Shown here: piece after piece, positions 1-8,537 of the stretch | How the letters are laid out: each line of letters begins with the position of its first letter | Position numbering within the stretch: the stretch's first letter is position 1 | NCBI RefSeq assembly: GCF_002355415.1 | Contig: NZ_AP014936.1 | Coordinates: forward strand, 1,488,001 to 1,552,000 | DNA from: Sulfurifustis variabilis | Lineage (GTDB): Bacteria > Pseudomonadota > Gammaproteobacteria > Acidiferrobacterales > Sulfurifustaceae | Length of the DNA: 64,000 nt | Direction of reading: 5' to 3' | Program-made: the position numbers and the translations under genes | The notes under the pieces: model-generated | Database searches by the model: none | Told to the model about the DNA's origin: nothing | Seen by the model: only the letters and a program-made list of their open reading frames with translations

Positions 1-617
1 CGGCAGATTACGTCCGAAATCTGTTCGATGATTATGCCGACATTTTTGATAAGACGTTGGTCGACCGGCTTGGCTATCGAATTCCGGAGTTGCTAGGTAC
101 GGCGGTACGTCGTGCAGTAGGGAATGCGGCGACTCCTCTCGATGTCATTGACCTTGGCTGCGGAACTGGACTTTGCGGAAAAGTGCTTCGTGGTATTGCT
201 CGATATCTCGTGGGAGTTGATCTTTCGCCTAAAATGATCAACAAGGCGAGGGAACTCAACGTCTACGATGAACTGCTAATCGGCGATCTGCTGGAACCAA
301 TATCAATATCGGTTCGAAGTTATGACCTGATTGTCTCGGCCGATGTCTTTGTTTACATCGGCGACCTGTCGCGGGTGTTTTCCGCGTGTCGACGCACTTT
401 GCGGTCCGGTGGACTGTTAGCATTCTCGACCGAAACAGACGAGAGCGCTGACCGCTTCGTTCTTCGGTCTACGGGCCGGTATGCTCATGCACCCGCATAT
501 ATCAATCAACTGGCCGAGGAACACGAGCTCGAGTTTGTTGTGCGTGAATCGGTGGTCGTGCGCACGGAGGCAGGCACGCCGGTTGCCGGAGAGCTTGTCG
601 TCCTGCGACGGCAATGA
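1..617 (+). CDS. SAM-dependent methyltransferase, C-terminal part (5' end outside window)
   Basis: The reading frame is open from the left edge (codons start at base 3), so this is the C-terminal part of a longer protein. The visible part begins ADYVRNLFDDYADIFDK, a pre-domain typical of class I methyltransferases fused to TPR repeats. The SAM-binding motif I is DLGCGTGLCG, followed by the acidic VGVDLSPKM strand end and the motif IV-like YDLIVSADVFVYIGDL. It presumably methylates a small molecule, sugar or protein; the substrate cannot be read. Its stop overlaps the next gene's start by 4 bases (ATGA), so the two are probably co-translated. A TTG at 57 could act as a start, but the homologous-looking sequence before it argues for a real 5' extension. 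Any TPR part is inferred from the family and neighbours, not seen. Confidence 0.85.
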   Translation, partial: ADYVRNLFDDYADIFDKTLVDRLGYRIPELLGTAVRRAVGNAATPLDVIDLGCGTGLCGKVLRGIARYLVGVDLSPKMINKARELNVYDELLIGDLLEPISISVRSYDLIVSADVFVYIGDLSRVFSACRRTLRSGGLLAFSTETDESADRFVLRSTGRYAHAPAYINQLAEEHELEFVVRESVVVRTEAGTPVAGELVVLRRQ

Positions 618-2593
618 AAACGCTGGAATCAGCGGGTTCTATTTTAGGGGCCAAGTCCCGGGCTTTTGCGCTCGCGACTGCCGGTCGGTTTGCCGAGGCA
701 TTACCCATTTATCTCGAATTGTCGGCAGAGTTGCCCGACGACGCAGACGTTTGGTACCTGCGCGGAGCCGTGCACGAGCGGCTCGGTCAATCACGCGAAG
801 CTGTCGCAGCCGTGCGCAAAGCTGTTGACCTCCAGCCGCAACAAGCCGACTGGGTCAACCATCTCGGAACGCTGCTCGAGTCTGGAAAGGATTTCGCAGG
901 GGCAGAGGAATGCTATCGCAAAGTCCTTCTAATGAACCCTGATCATTGTCTCGGCCGCTACAATCTTGGAAACGTCCTAAATAAGCGTGCCGAGTACAAC
1001 GAGGCGATAACCCACCTACGGCAAGCCTTGCAGTATTTCCCGAGCGAACCTCGCGTGCATTATGGCCTAGGCTTGGCGAGGTACCGTTTGGGCAACCGCG
1101 GAGAAGCGATTTCACTGCTGCAGAAAGCTATTGCGCTCGATCCGCGCTACGCTGACGCCCACAACGTGCTCGGTATGGCACTACAGGATGCCGGTGACAG
1201 CTACGGTGCGATCGCTTGCTACGAAGCTGCGCTCCGTGCCGATCCGCGTCACGTATACGCGACTAACAATCTTGGCGGTGCGCTCATGGCGCAAGGGCGG
1301 GTGCAGGAGGCACGGAATTATTTCCGACAGGCAATGGATATTAAGCCGGACTGGCCCGTGCCCGAGTCGAATTTGATATTTTCGATGAATTACGATGTCG
1401 CTGATAAAGCGGCCGTGTTCGAAGCGCATCGAGCGTGGGGTAGGTCGCATGCACCAGGGCGGCAGGCGCCGGTGTTCCGTAATATTGCGGATCCGGATCG
1501 ACGACTGCGTGTCGGCTATGTGTCGCCAGATTTTCGAACGCACTCAGTCATGTTTTTCGTGCTCGGGTGGCTCAGGAACTTGGACCGAAATGAATTTGAA
1601 GTGTACTGCTACTCTAACGTAGCGAAGCCGGATACAACCACGGAGCAGCTGAAGCGCGCCGGCGTGGTATGGCGAGACATACATAACGTGCCGGACCAGA
1701 TTGCCGATGAAATTATTCGCGACGACCAAATCGATATTCTCGTCGATCTAGCCGGTCACAGTGCTGACAATCGGCTGTTGCTCTTCTCGGGGCGGCCGGC
1801 TCCGGTTCAAATGACGTGGCTTGGGTATCCGAACACCACAGGTATGAGTGCGATGGACTACCGTGTTACGGACTCGTGGGCGGATCCTGAAGGCCTCACG
1901 GAGGATTTGCACACGGAACAGCTGATACGGATGCCGCACGGATTTTTGTGCTATACGCCAATTCCGGACGCACCCGTTGTCTCTTCGTCACCGTTTCAGG
2001 ATAGAGGATTCATATCATTCGGTTCGTTCAATAGCCTTCCCAAGTTGACGAAATCCGTCGTGAAGACTTGGTCGAGTATCCTACAGGAGGTGCCGGCGTC
2101 GCGTTTAGTTCTTAAGAGCACCGGTCTGAACGAAAGGCTGACACGAACTCGCATTAGCGAGCAATTTCAAGCTCACGGCATTGCGCCGGATCGCATCGTC
2201 GCTCTACCGGCAGCGGCTAAAGTCCGAGACCACCTGGGGCTATATGCCGACATAGATATCGCTCTCGACACGTACCCCTATAACGGAACGACTACGACTT
2301 GCGAAGCGTTATGGATGGGCATCCCTGTTGTTGCGCTTGCTGGCACGTCACACGTAGCGCGCGTGGGCGTGAGTTTGCTTAATCAAGTCGGGCTTACGGA
2401 ACTTATCGCTCAGGATGAGGAGTCTTACGTGCAGCGTGCGGTTGAACTTGCCGGAGACGCAGCCCGACTTTCCGACTTACGAAGCTCGCTACGCGAGAGA
2501 ATAGCACGTAGTCCGCTTTGCGATTCGATTGCCTTTGCTCGAACGCTCGAAAACGTCTATCGGGATGTATGGCGGCAGTGGTGTGCCAAGTGA
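614..2593 (+). CDS. TPR protein with O-GlcNAc-transferase (SPINDLY/GT41) catalytic domain
   Basis: This is a 659-residue protein. Residues about 10-285 are tandem TPR repeats (for example HNVLGMALQDAGDSYGAIAC). Residues about 290-655 match the GT41 O-GlcNAc/O-fucose transferase fold: RVGYVSPDFRTHSV with its conserved His, DILVDLAGHSADNR, PVQMTWLGYPNTTG, FGSFNSLPKLT with the nucleotide-contacting Lys, and ALDTYPYNGTTTTCEALWMG. Bacterial members transfer a sugar from a nucleotide donor to Ser/Thr of proteins, or sometimes to glycans. No signal peptide is seen, so it should be cytoplasmic. The start overlaps the methyltransferase stop (ATGA), and the gene ends convergently 33 bases from the next one. 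GC content is clearly lower than further right in the window. The target protein is unknown. Confidence 0.9.
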   Translation: MKTLESAGSILGAKSRAFALATAGRFAEALPIYLELSAELPDDADVWYLRGAVHERLGQSREAVAAVRKAVDLQPQQADWVNHLGTLLESGKDFAGAEECYRKVLLMNPDHCLGRYNLGNVLNKRAEYNEAITHLRQALQYFPSEPRVHYGLGLARYRLGNRGEAISLLQKAIALDPRYADAHNVLGMALQDAGDSYGAIACYEAALRADPRHVYATNNLGGALMAQGRVQEARNYFRQAMDIKPDWPVPESNLIFSMNYDVADKAAVFEAHRAWGRSHAPGRQAPVFRNIADPDRRLRVGYVSPDFRTHSVMFFVLGWLRNLDRNEFEVYCYSNVAKPDTTTEQLKRAGVVWRDIHNVPDQIADEIIRDDQIDILVDLAGHSADNRLLLFSGRPAPVQMTWLGYPNTTGMSAMDYRVTDSWADPEGLTEDLHTEQLIRMPHGFLCYTPIPDAPVVSSSPFQDRGFISFGSFNSLPKLTKSVVKTWSSILQEVPASRLVLKSTGLNERLTRTRISEQFQAHGIAPDRIVALPAAAKVRDHLGLYADIDIALDTYPYNGTTTTCEALWMGIPVVALAGTSHVARVGVSLLNQVGLTELIAQDEESYVQRAVELAGDAARLSDLRSSLRERIARSPLCDSIAFARTLENVYRDVWRQWCAK

Positions 2594-2626
2594 AGGCCAT
2601 TTAACTCGAGTATTATCCCGCTTACG

Positions 2627-4252
2627 CTAGCGGTCGTACCCGAATTCGTGCAAGTAAGGCGCCAATTTCTCCACATAGGGCTCAATTTGCGCTCGGTAAT
2701 TCCTCCAGCGCCCAATCGCGCGGTTATAAAGCGGTTCGGCGACATCCTGGTAGCTCGGTGTTCCGATATATCGTTGTTGTGCTCGCCGATGAAACGTGGC
2801 TAGTGTTGTCGACCATGACAGATCGAGAAAATTGAAAATGTTCTTCGTCGTACTTTCAAAGTCCTCTACTAGATCCTCGTAGCGGTATTCGTGATAGCGT
2901 ATCGGCAACACGTGACGGTAGTGGAGCCATAATTCCATCACTTGGCAATAAAAAGTCGTTGTTAGGTCCATTGTCAGGAAATTAAGCATGGCCGGATTAA
3001 GCGTGAAGCCTTGCATGAAACTGCTCAAACATACGTCGCGAGGGTCGCGGATAGCCACCAAGATCGAGGCATCGGGGAAAAGGCGATAGATGAACCCCAA
3101 ATCGACTATGTTGAGAGGAAATTTGTCCAATAAGCGACTCTCGGTTGACAGCCCACCGACAATTTCTTTTGCGCGTCGCCAATACTCGTTGCGAAGCATT
3201 ACGACATCGGTAACTGACAATTGGATGAGGTTTTGGGGGAATGGTGGAGACGAGGGGCCCAGTAACTGAGGCAGTTCCCCAATTATTTGCTGAATCAGCG
3301 GCCGTTCTTCCAGGGACACGACGTCCGGGTGCTGATTCAGTATCTGCTCCATGACCGTCGTACCAGAGCGTGGGAATCCAACGAAGAAAATAGGCGGTCG
3401 CCTCATATGTTCCTGAACACCCGGTGAGCAAGCGCAATGGTCCACTCTCTGTGAGACGAAGAACTCGGCATTGCTCGTTATCCGCTTCTTATACAGGTCT
3501 CGATCCAACGGCATACTGCTGGCTAGGCGCGACCAGGCATCTTTCCCGGCGGAGAAAGCATCGAACGCCTCGGGATACCGAGACTGTCGGTCGAGCACAT
3601 GTCCGAGTTCTATTGCAGCAGTCGCGACCAGCGAGGGATGGGCGGTAGGTACAAGGAGTTTCCGTAATAGGTCTTCGGCCTTGTGAAAATTTCTCGCTCG
3701 TTTCTCTAGCTTTGCGAGAAGTAATAAGGCTCCAGCATGATTAGCGTTAAACGAAAGTGCTGCGCTGGCGGCATTTCGGGCCTCAGGCAACTTGTGCCGC
3801 ATCTCGTAGAGCATGCCTAAGTTCGAAAGACAGTCAGCGTGATCAGGCTGGATTGCGATGCAAGATTTGTAGTGATGTTCGGCGTCGTTTAGGTGACCCT
3901 CGGTCGCCAGTATGCCTGCAAGAAAGTAGTGTGCAGCTGCTAATTGCGGCTGTTCTGCGAGCGCCGTGTAATAGTGCCGTTTTGCCTCAGTAGGTCGCTT
4001 TTGCAGCAGGATATTGCCCATCAACAGATGCAATTGTGGGTTCAACGGGTCTGCAGCTATAGCTTTTTCTATCCAATGTTCGGCGCTCTGCAAATCTCCT
4101 TGCCTGGCGCAAGCCAACCCCAGGATGTGGAGAATGCCTGAATCACAGGGCGCGCGCGAAATCGCTTCTAGGCACACACTCCTCGCGTCTGCGAGTCGAT
4201 TAGATGTCAGCAGATCGCGTGCCTTCTGCTTCAATCGGTCAAGGTCGCCCAT
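2627..4252 (-). CDS. TPR-repeat sulfotransferase (541 aa)
   Basis: The N-terminal half (about 1-240) is TPR repeats, such as ILHILGLACARQGDLQSAEH. The C-terminal half is a sulfotransferase resembling the protein-tyrosine sulfotransferase group. The 5'-phosphosulfate-binding loop is FFVGFPRSGTTVMEQIL, and the 3'-phosphate-binding segment is ILVAIRDPRDVCLSSF. It would move sulfate from PAPS to a hydroxyl of a protein or glycan. No signal peptide is visible. It has the same architecture as the gene at 4498-6681 and is probably a diverged duplicate, including the shared late motifs W(S/D)xT and a C-terminal WR(N/H)Y. It is convergent with the O-GlcNAc-transferase-like gene. The acceptor is unknown. 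Confidence 0.88.
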   Translation of the reverse strand: MGDLDRLKQKARDLLTSNRLADARSVCLEAISRAPCDSGILHILGLACARQGDLQSAEHWIEKAIAADPLNPQLHLLMGNILLQKRPTEAKRHYYTALAEQPQLAAAHYFLAGILATEGHLNDAEHHYKSCIAIQPDHADCLSNLGMLYEMRHKLPEARNAASAALSFNANHAGALLLLAKLEKRARNFHKAEDLLRKLLVPTAHPSLVATAAIELGHVLDRQSRYPEAFDAFSAGKDAWSRLASSMPLDRDLYKKRITSNAEFFVSQRVDHCACSPGVQEHMRRPPIFFVGFPRSGTTVMEQILNQHPDVVSLEERPLIQQIIGELPQLLGPSSPPFPQNLIQLSVTDVVMLRNEYWRRAKEIVGGLSTESRLLDKFPLNIVDLGFIYRLFPDASILVAIRDPRDVCLSSFMQGFTLNPAMLNFLTMDLTTTFYCQVMELWLHYRHVLPIRYHEYRYEDLVEDFESTTKNIFNFLDLSWSTTLATFHRRAQQRYIGTPSYQDVAEPLYNRAIGRWRNYRAQIEPYVEKLAPYLHEFGYDR

Positions 4253-4497
4253 GAGTCACATGTTGTTTACGAACACTCTAAAGTCGGCCTGTAGATTGCT
4301 CTTTGAGGGGCCAATCAGTGTCTACAAGCATGCAGAGGTGGATTGCACGCTAAGGGTGGTTGCGTGGTCGCCCTCAAACGCCTTTGAACTATTCTCACCG
4401 CGTCATGCTGGGCGTCCGCAACTATTCGTTAGACCAGGGCCGGGATCCAGTTAGCTCGTGGCATAGTCTAGCTATCTGGTGATTGCTGCCGTCTTGG

Positions 4498-6681
4498 CTA
4501 GTCAGGGCGCTCCAGGGCGTTAACTAAGGGGCCGATATGCCGTTCGTAATGTCGCCATCGGGCTACCGACTTTCGGTAAAGCGGTCGCCGAACCTGATCG
4601 TAGCTCGGGGTCGTGACAGCTCGCCTCGAATTATGAAAGTGAAGGCAAGTGTCGCTCCAGTCGAGACCAACGAACTCGATTAGCTTTCGAATCGTCGGCT
4701 CCGGATCGCTCACAAGCGATTCATAGTTCACTTCAAGAAAGGGAATGCGTAAGGACGCCTTCCAGTGTTCCATCAAGCGCCTGTACTGCTTGTAGTAGAG
4801 GCCAAGGTGCTCCAGGTTATGCGAGTAAGCGTGGTGTCGGTTGAAGTGCAGGAAGTAAATCGATAGGCAAGTATCCAGCGGATCTCGAGTGCAGTGAATG
4901 ACACGCGCTTGGGGAAACAACAAGTCGATCAGTCCCAACAGTGTGAAGTTGTGCGGCATCTTGTCGGTGACGCGAGCTTTTCCATTCGCCACGCTCCCAA
5001 GTCGCACTAAGTGTTGTTGGGCGATGACATCAAGTGTCTTGCGGTCAATTATGTCGAGGCAACCCGGATAAGGCGCTTTCGTTCGCAGTTTCTCGGGAAG
5101 CGACGCGGCGATCCGGTGCAAGTCAGGGAGCTCGCCGGCGCCGTGCACAAGAGGATGGCTCGCCAGAATCTGTTCAACGAGACTGGTGCCGGAGCGCGGC
5201 ATGCCTACGATAAAAACGGGGAGTCGTGATTGATTAGAGGCGCGCGGTCTCTTTTGTTGCCTGTGCTCCCTAAAGGCATCAATTATTTGGTCGAAGAGAT
5301 GACCGTTGGTGACAGGGTCGAATGGACTAGGATCCAAGGCATTCGCCTGGTAGTAGTGATGAAACGCCTTATCATAGTCTTTGATTTCATCGTAGAGCTT
5401 GCCGAGCGCATAGTGAATGTCCATCCTTGCCCGCAATGGCAACTTATCGTTCACGCGCAAGGTTCGCTCTAGCCTCGTCACAGCACTCTCGCGTTCACCG
5501 ATATGACCGGCAAGAAAAGCATAAGCGAGTGCGACGTTTTCGTTCGAAGAGTTGCTCTCGAGCAAGGGATGCAGAACCGATCGGGCCGCTTGAAAATCGC
5601 CCTTATGCTCCAATACGCGTACTAGCCAGGCGCGCGCGTCATCATGTGTCGGATCGAGGTCCAGAGCGCGCTCAAGGCTGACCTGAGCGTTATCCAGTTC
5701 ACCAAGTTGCCTCAAACATTGCCCATAATGGAAATGCGCCGTCGCTGAACTTGGCGCGAGTGACACAGCTGTACCGAAGAGTTCCTTGGCGGCAAGAAGA
5801 TCATCGCGGCCGTTATCGCGCACACGTAAGACATTGCCGAGCATGACGTACGGCTCGGGGGTGTTTGGCGCGGCTGCCAGAGCGCGTCTGCAGAATCCCT
5901 CAGCCTCATCATAGCGTTCGAGTTGAATAAGGACCCTTGCAGTGGCGAGTTGCGCGTCGGGGTCGACGGGCCTGAGTCGGGCGTACCGCTCGAAAGACGT
6001 GACCGCTTGCTCGAGTCGGTTGTTCTTAATATGAAGCAAAGCCATGTCCTTATGGGCTTCGGCATAGTCCGGTTTGAGATCGATAGCCTGCTCAAAGCAA
6101 CGCGCCGCTTCGTCAGAGCGGTTTTCTTGTAGCATGCAAAGACCCAAGTTGTAATGAGCTTCCGCCAACCGTCGGTTGAGGCGGATTGCGTCGGAAAATG
6201 CGATGCTTGCTTCCGCCGTCCGTCCGAGGCTTCTCAGCACTAACCCCAGTGTGTTATGCGTGCTCGCAATCGACGGATCGAGCCGCGCGGCGCTCTCGGC
6301 ACAATGCAGCGCCTCTTCGTTTCTGCCCTCCTTCCACAAGGCACCGGCTAGGTTGGCGTGCGCCGGGGCGAAATCCGGTTGAATGCGCAGAACTTCGCGG
6401 TAGCTCGTGATCGATTCCGCATGTCGGCCTAACGCCTGAAGCGCGACGCCAATGTTGTAATGTGCGGCGGCGTGTCCTGGTTGGAGGGCGACTACTTTCT
6501 GGCAGCTCTCGATGACTTGTCGGAATTCTCCGCCTGCTGCTTGGATTCCGGCCATGAGAAACCACACCTCGGCGTCGGCAGGGACGATCTGGCAGAGCGC
6601 GGCGCAGGAATGCCTCGCTTCAGTGGTTCGATTCGCCTTAAGCAGCGCGAGTATCTGCTGTTTGGTTGTCTGCACAAGCAC
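4498..6681 (-). CDS. TPR-repeat sulfotransferase (727 aa)
   Basis: A long TPR array fills about residues 1-440, with about ten repeats such as AAAHYNIGVALQALGRHAES and EAHYNLGLCMLQENRSDEAA. A sulfotransferase domain follows, with PAPS loop VFIVGMPRSGTSLVEQILAS and 3'-phosphate segment VIHCTRDPLDTCLSIYF. It is a longer paralogue of the gene at 2627-4252, the extra length being more TPRs. The start is at 6681 (MLVQTTKQQILALLKANRT). It lies 245 bases upstream of the second sulfotransferase on the same strand, so the two could share a transcript. Function: PAPS-dependent sulfation of an unidentified acceptor, with the TPRs probably docking a protein partner. Confidence 0.88.
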   Translation of the reverse strand: MLVQTTKQQILALLKANRTTEARHSCAALCQIVPADAEVWFLMAGIQAAGGEFRQVIESCQKVVALQPGHAAAHYNIGVALQALGRHAESITSYREVLRIQPDFAPAHANLAGALWKEGRNEEALHCAESAARLDPSIASTHNTLGLVLRSLGRTAEASIAFSDAIRLNRRLAEAHYNLGLCMLQENRSDEAARCFEQAIDLKPDYAEAHKDMALLHIKNNRLEQAVTSFERYARLRPVDPDAQLATARVLIQLERYDEAEGFCRRALAAAPNTPEPYVMLGNVLRVRDNGRDDLLAAKELFGTAVSLAPSSATAHFHYGQCLRQLGELDNAQVSLERALDLDPTHDDARAWLVRVLEHKGDFQAARSVLHPLLESNSSNENVALAYAFLAGHIGERESAVTRLERTLRVNDKLPLRARMDIHYALGKLYDEIKDYDKAFHHYYQANALDPSPFDPVTNGHLFDQIIDAFREHRQQKRPRASNQSRLPVFIVGMPRSGTSLVEQILASHPLVHGAGELPDLHRIAASLPEKLRTKAPYPGCLDIIDRKTLDVIAQQHLVRLGSVANGKARVTDKMPHNFTLLGLIDLLFPQARVIHCTRDPLDTCLSIYFLHFNRHHAYSHNLEHLGLYYKQYRRLMEHWKASLRIPFLEVNYESLVSDPEPTIRKLIEFVGLDWSDTCLHFHNSRRAVTTPSYDQVRRPLYRKSVARWRHYERHIGPLVNALERPD

Positions 6682-6754
6682 GTAGATTATCCTTCTGTCT
6701 TTGCAAAAATGGAGCTACGGCCTGCTGTTCGGCCGTAACAACCTTTTTTACTCT

Positions 6755-6790
6755 ATCGCCTAGGTGTCAAGCCCGCTAGACACCTAGCGA
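6755..6790. repeat. Inverted repeat (13-14 bp arms, 10-base loop)
   Basis: Arm ATCGCCTAGGTGTC and arm GACACCTAGCGAT are reverse complements except for one extra C, and they flank AAGCCCGCTA. It lies about 75 bases upstream of the sulfotransferase start. There is no T run on either side that would make it a typical intrinsic terminator. It may be an operator, a mobile-element end or a recombination site; the sequence does not decide. Confidence 0.6.
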
Positions 6791-7294
6791 TCAGGTTTCT
6801 CAACAGATCGATGACTGCCCGCGGGCAGCCGAGCCGGACAGAGATCGTTCCCATCCTTGCGTCCTCTGCGGTGAACTGTGAGTAATGAAACCTCACTTTA
6901 CCAGCCTTACCCCGCCGTGTTACGCGGTGCCGGTCCGGGCAGGGATGTGGCATTTTGACCCCGCCTCGACCTGACGGCACTTGCCATATCGTCCGGCCGA
7001 CTCTTCGCGACTGAAACTCGCAGGTTGTTTCACATGTGGCGCGCGGACGTCGGCACTAGCGTTCCCTGGAATCAGAAACCGACTCTCGATTTTGCAGCGT
7101 CATCAAGCGATCAGGTCGAGTTTCTTTACACATTTAGTTCAAAAAGCGAGCTATTCATCGAATAGTTGCCGCGCTTTACCCCTACTTTCATAGCTTTGCC
7201 AGGCTATAGCAGTGAACAAGCAACTGTCGGTCACCTTTACAGACGTCGCATTTTCGTCCGGCAGGAATAGCTTAAGTCATTGACGAATCAAGGC

Positions 7295-7310
7295 TGGCAT
7301 GTCGATTGCG
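7295..7310 (+). promoter_or_regulatory. Sigma-54 (-24/-12) promoter for the PEP-CTERM gene
   Basis: TGGCATGTCGATTGCG matches the RpoN consensus TGGCAC-N5-TTGC closely, with GG and GC exactly 10 bases apart. It predicts a transcript start near 7321, leaving a leader of about 67 bases before the ATG at 7388. Exosortase/PEP-CTERM genes in several proteobacteria are known to use sigma-54 with the PrsK/PrsR two-component system, so the location is biologically sensible. I did not find an equally good site before the other PEP-CTERM genes here. Confidence 0.7.
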
Positions 7311-7387
7311 CTATGGAAGCGACTCTGAATGGGAACACTGCCCATTTGGATCACCAGGCAGTCCAACGAAATTTTGGAGGAGGATTG

Positions 7388-8341
7388 ATGAAGCTCCAAC
7401 CGACGTTCAAGAAAAAGGCACTGGCTGCAGCATTGACGGCTGCGGTTGGAACTGGTGCCGCGCTTCCGGGAACGGCCTCGGCAGATATTATTACGTTTGA
7501 CTGGTCCGGCTATTTCACCATGCTGACGGCCCAGGGCAATACGCTGGTGAACACCGACTATGCTGGAAACAGCTGGGGCGGCAATCGGACAGACATCAGC
7601 GGCACCATGACTTTCGACACGGTGACCGGCCAAGGTTCAGGCACTGTGGTTCCGTTCTACTTCTTCAATGGCGGCTCTGCCATTGCCGAGTCGATCACCA
7701 TGCAGGCAATCGGCGACGGCGACCCGAACACCAATCCCGGCATGCTGGACGGAACGCTGATTCTCGGAAACATGCTGTTCAACTGGAACGGCAACAATGG
7801 TATTCCAGTTTCCATCGTACTGGACGGCGCTGGTATGTTCGGCACGATGATGGGCGGTCCGCTCACGGTGGGGCAGACGATCTCCGGTGTGGGGACGTAC
7901 GGCGCCAGCGAGGGCGTGTCTCAAGGCACTTACTCCATGGGCTTGCTCCCGGTTTCCACGACTACGTGGAACACGACCACCGTGCCGGGAACGACGCTTG
8001 GGACAAACCCAAGCGGGGTGCTGCCACTCATCGCCGACAATGCTTTCGTAACCGACTACGACGGCGACCCGACGACGCCGGGCTATCAAACGGCCTGCCC
8101 CGCCGACATGGTGGCAGGCACGAAGCCGGCTCAGGTTGGCTGGCAGTGTGATCTTGGCGTCGGCGGTAGCCCGATGCAGACCTCGCCGTTCCCGAACTAT
8201 AACGCCAATTTCGATATCGCGAGCCTGACTGTGACCAGCATCACTCCGGTCCCGGTGCCGGCTGCCGTCTGGCTGTTCGGGTCGGGTCTGCTCGGCTTGG
8301 TCGGCATCGCCCGTCGTCGCAAGGGCTCGGCTGCTGCATAA
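7388..8341 (+). CDS. PEP-CTERM/VPLPA-type sorted surface protein (317 aa)
   Basis: The chosen start is the ATG at 7388, directly after GGAGGAGG at 7376-7383; a TTG further upstream (7280) has no ribosome site. The protein has an N-terminal signal peptide (MKLQPTFKKKALAAALTAAV, cleaved near TASA), a Gly/Thr/Asn-rich extracellular body with no recognised enzyme domain, and a C-terminal sorting signal. The signal is PVPVPAAVWLFGSG, then a hydrophobic helix, then an Arg/Lys cluster (ARRRK). This tripartite tail is what exosortases cleave, so the mature protein is expected at or outside the cell surface, linked to exopolysaccharide. It is transcribed from the sigma-54 site at 7295 and ends at the hairpin terminator at 8361. 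Biochemical role unknown. Confidence 0.88.
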   Translation: MKLQPTFKKKALAAALTAAVGTGAALPGTASADIITFDWSGYFTMLTAQGNTLVNTDYAGNSWGGNRTDISGTMTFDTVTGQGSGTVVPFYFFNGGSAIAESITMQAIGDGDPNTNPGMLDGTLILGNMLFNWNGNNGIPVSIVLDGAGMFGTMMGGPLTVGQTISGVGTYGASEGVSQGTYSMGLLPVSTTTWNTTTVPGTTLGTNPSGVLPLIADNAFVTDYDGDPTTPGYQTACPADMVAGTKPAQVGWQCDLGVGGSPMQTSPFPNYNANFDIASLTVTSITPVPVPAAVWLFGSGLLGLVGIARRRKGSAAA

Positions 8342-8360
8342 GCAGTAGGCGACTCGGATA

Positions 8361-8394
8361 GACGGGGTGGCGCGATGCCACCCCGTCCTTCCTT
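8361..8394 (+). terminator. Intrinsic terminator after the first PEP-CTERM gene
   Basis: An 11-bp perfect stem, GACGGGGTGGC (8361-8371) and GCCACCCCGTC (8377-8387), closes a 5-base loop and is followed by CTTCCTTT. It sits 20 bases after the stop codon. Confidence 0.75.
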
Positions 8395-8537
8395 TGGACA
8401 TGAATGCACCCCAGCGAGTGATAGCGTTCATGGTTCCAGGCGTTCCAACCGCTAGAAACGGAAAGCACGGCGAGAAGGAGCACCGCAAGTGCGCAGGTTG
8501 GGAACGAAATAAGAAATACAACCTTGAGGACGGATAA

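Larger units (their letters stand above)
6682..7387. other. 706-base intergenic region with inverted repeat and sigma-54 promoter
   Basis: No convincing gene is seen here. It separates the A+T-richer modification block from the secreted-protein block. It contains a near-perfect inverted repeat at 6755-6790, a stretch around 6850-6990 that resembles degenerate intergenic repeat sequence (including a TTCACCGCAGAGGACGCA-type segment read on the minus strand), and a sigma-54-type promoter at 7295-7310 serving the next gene. A minus-strand frame at 6753-6980 (75 codons) has no recognisable domain and is not called. Confidence 0.6.

Noticed and set aside
6753-6980. A 75-codon minus-strand frame in the large spacer
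   Set aside because: No ribosome site or known domain; the sequence looks like degenerate intergenic repeat.
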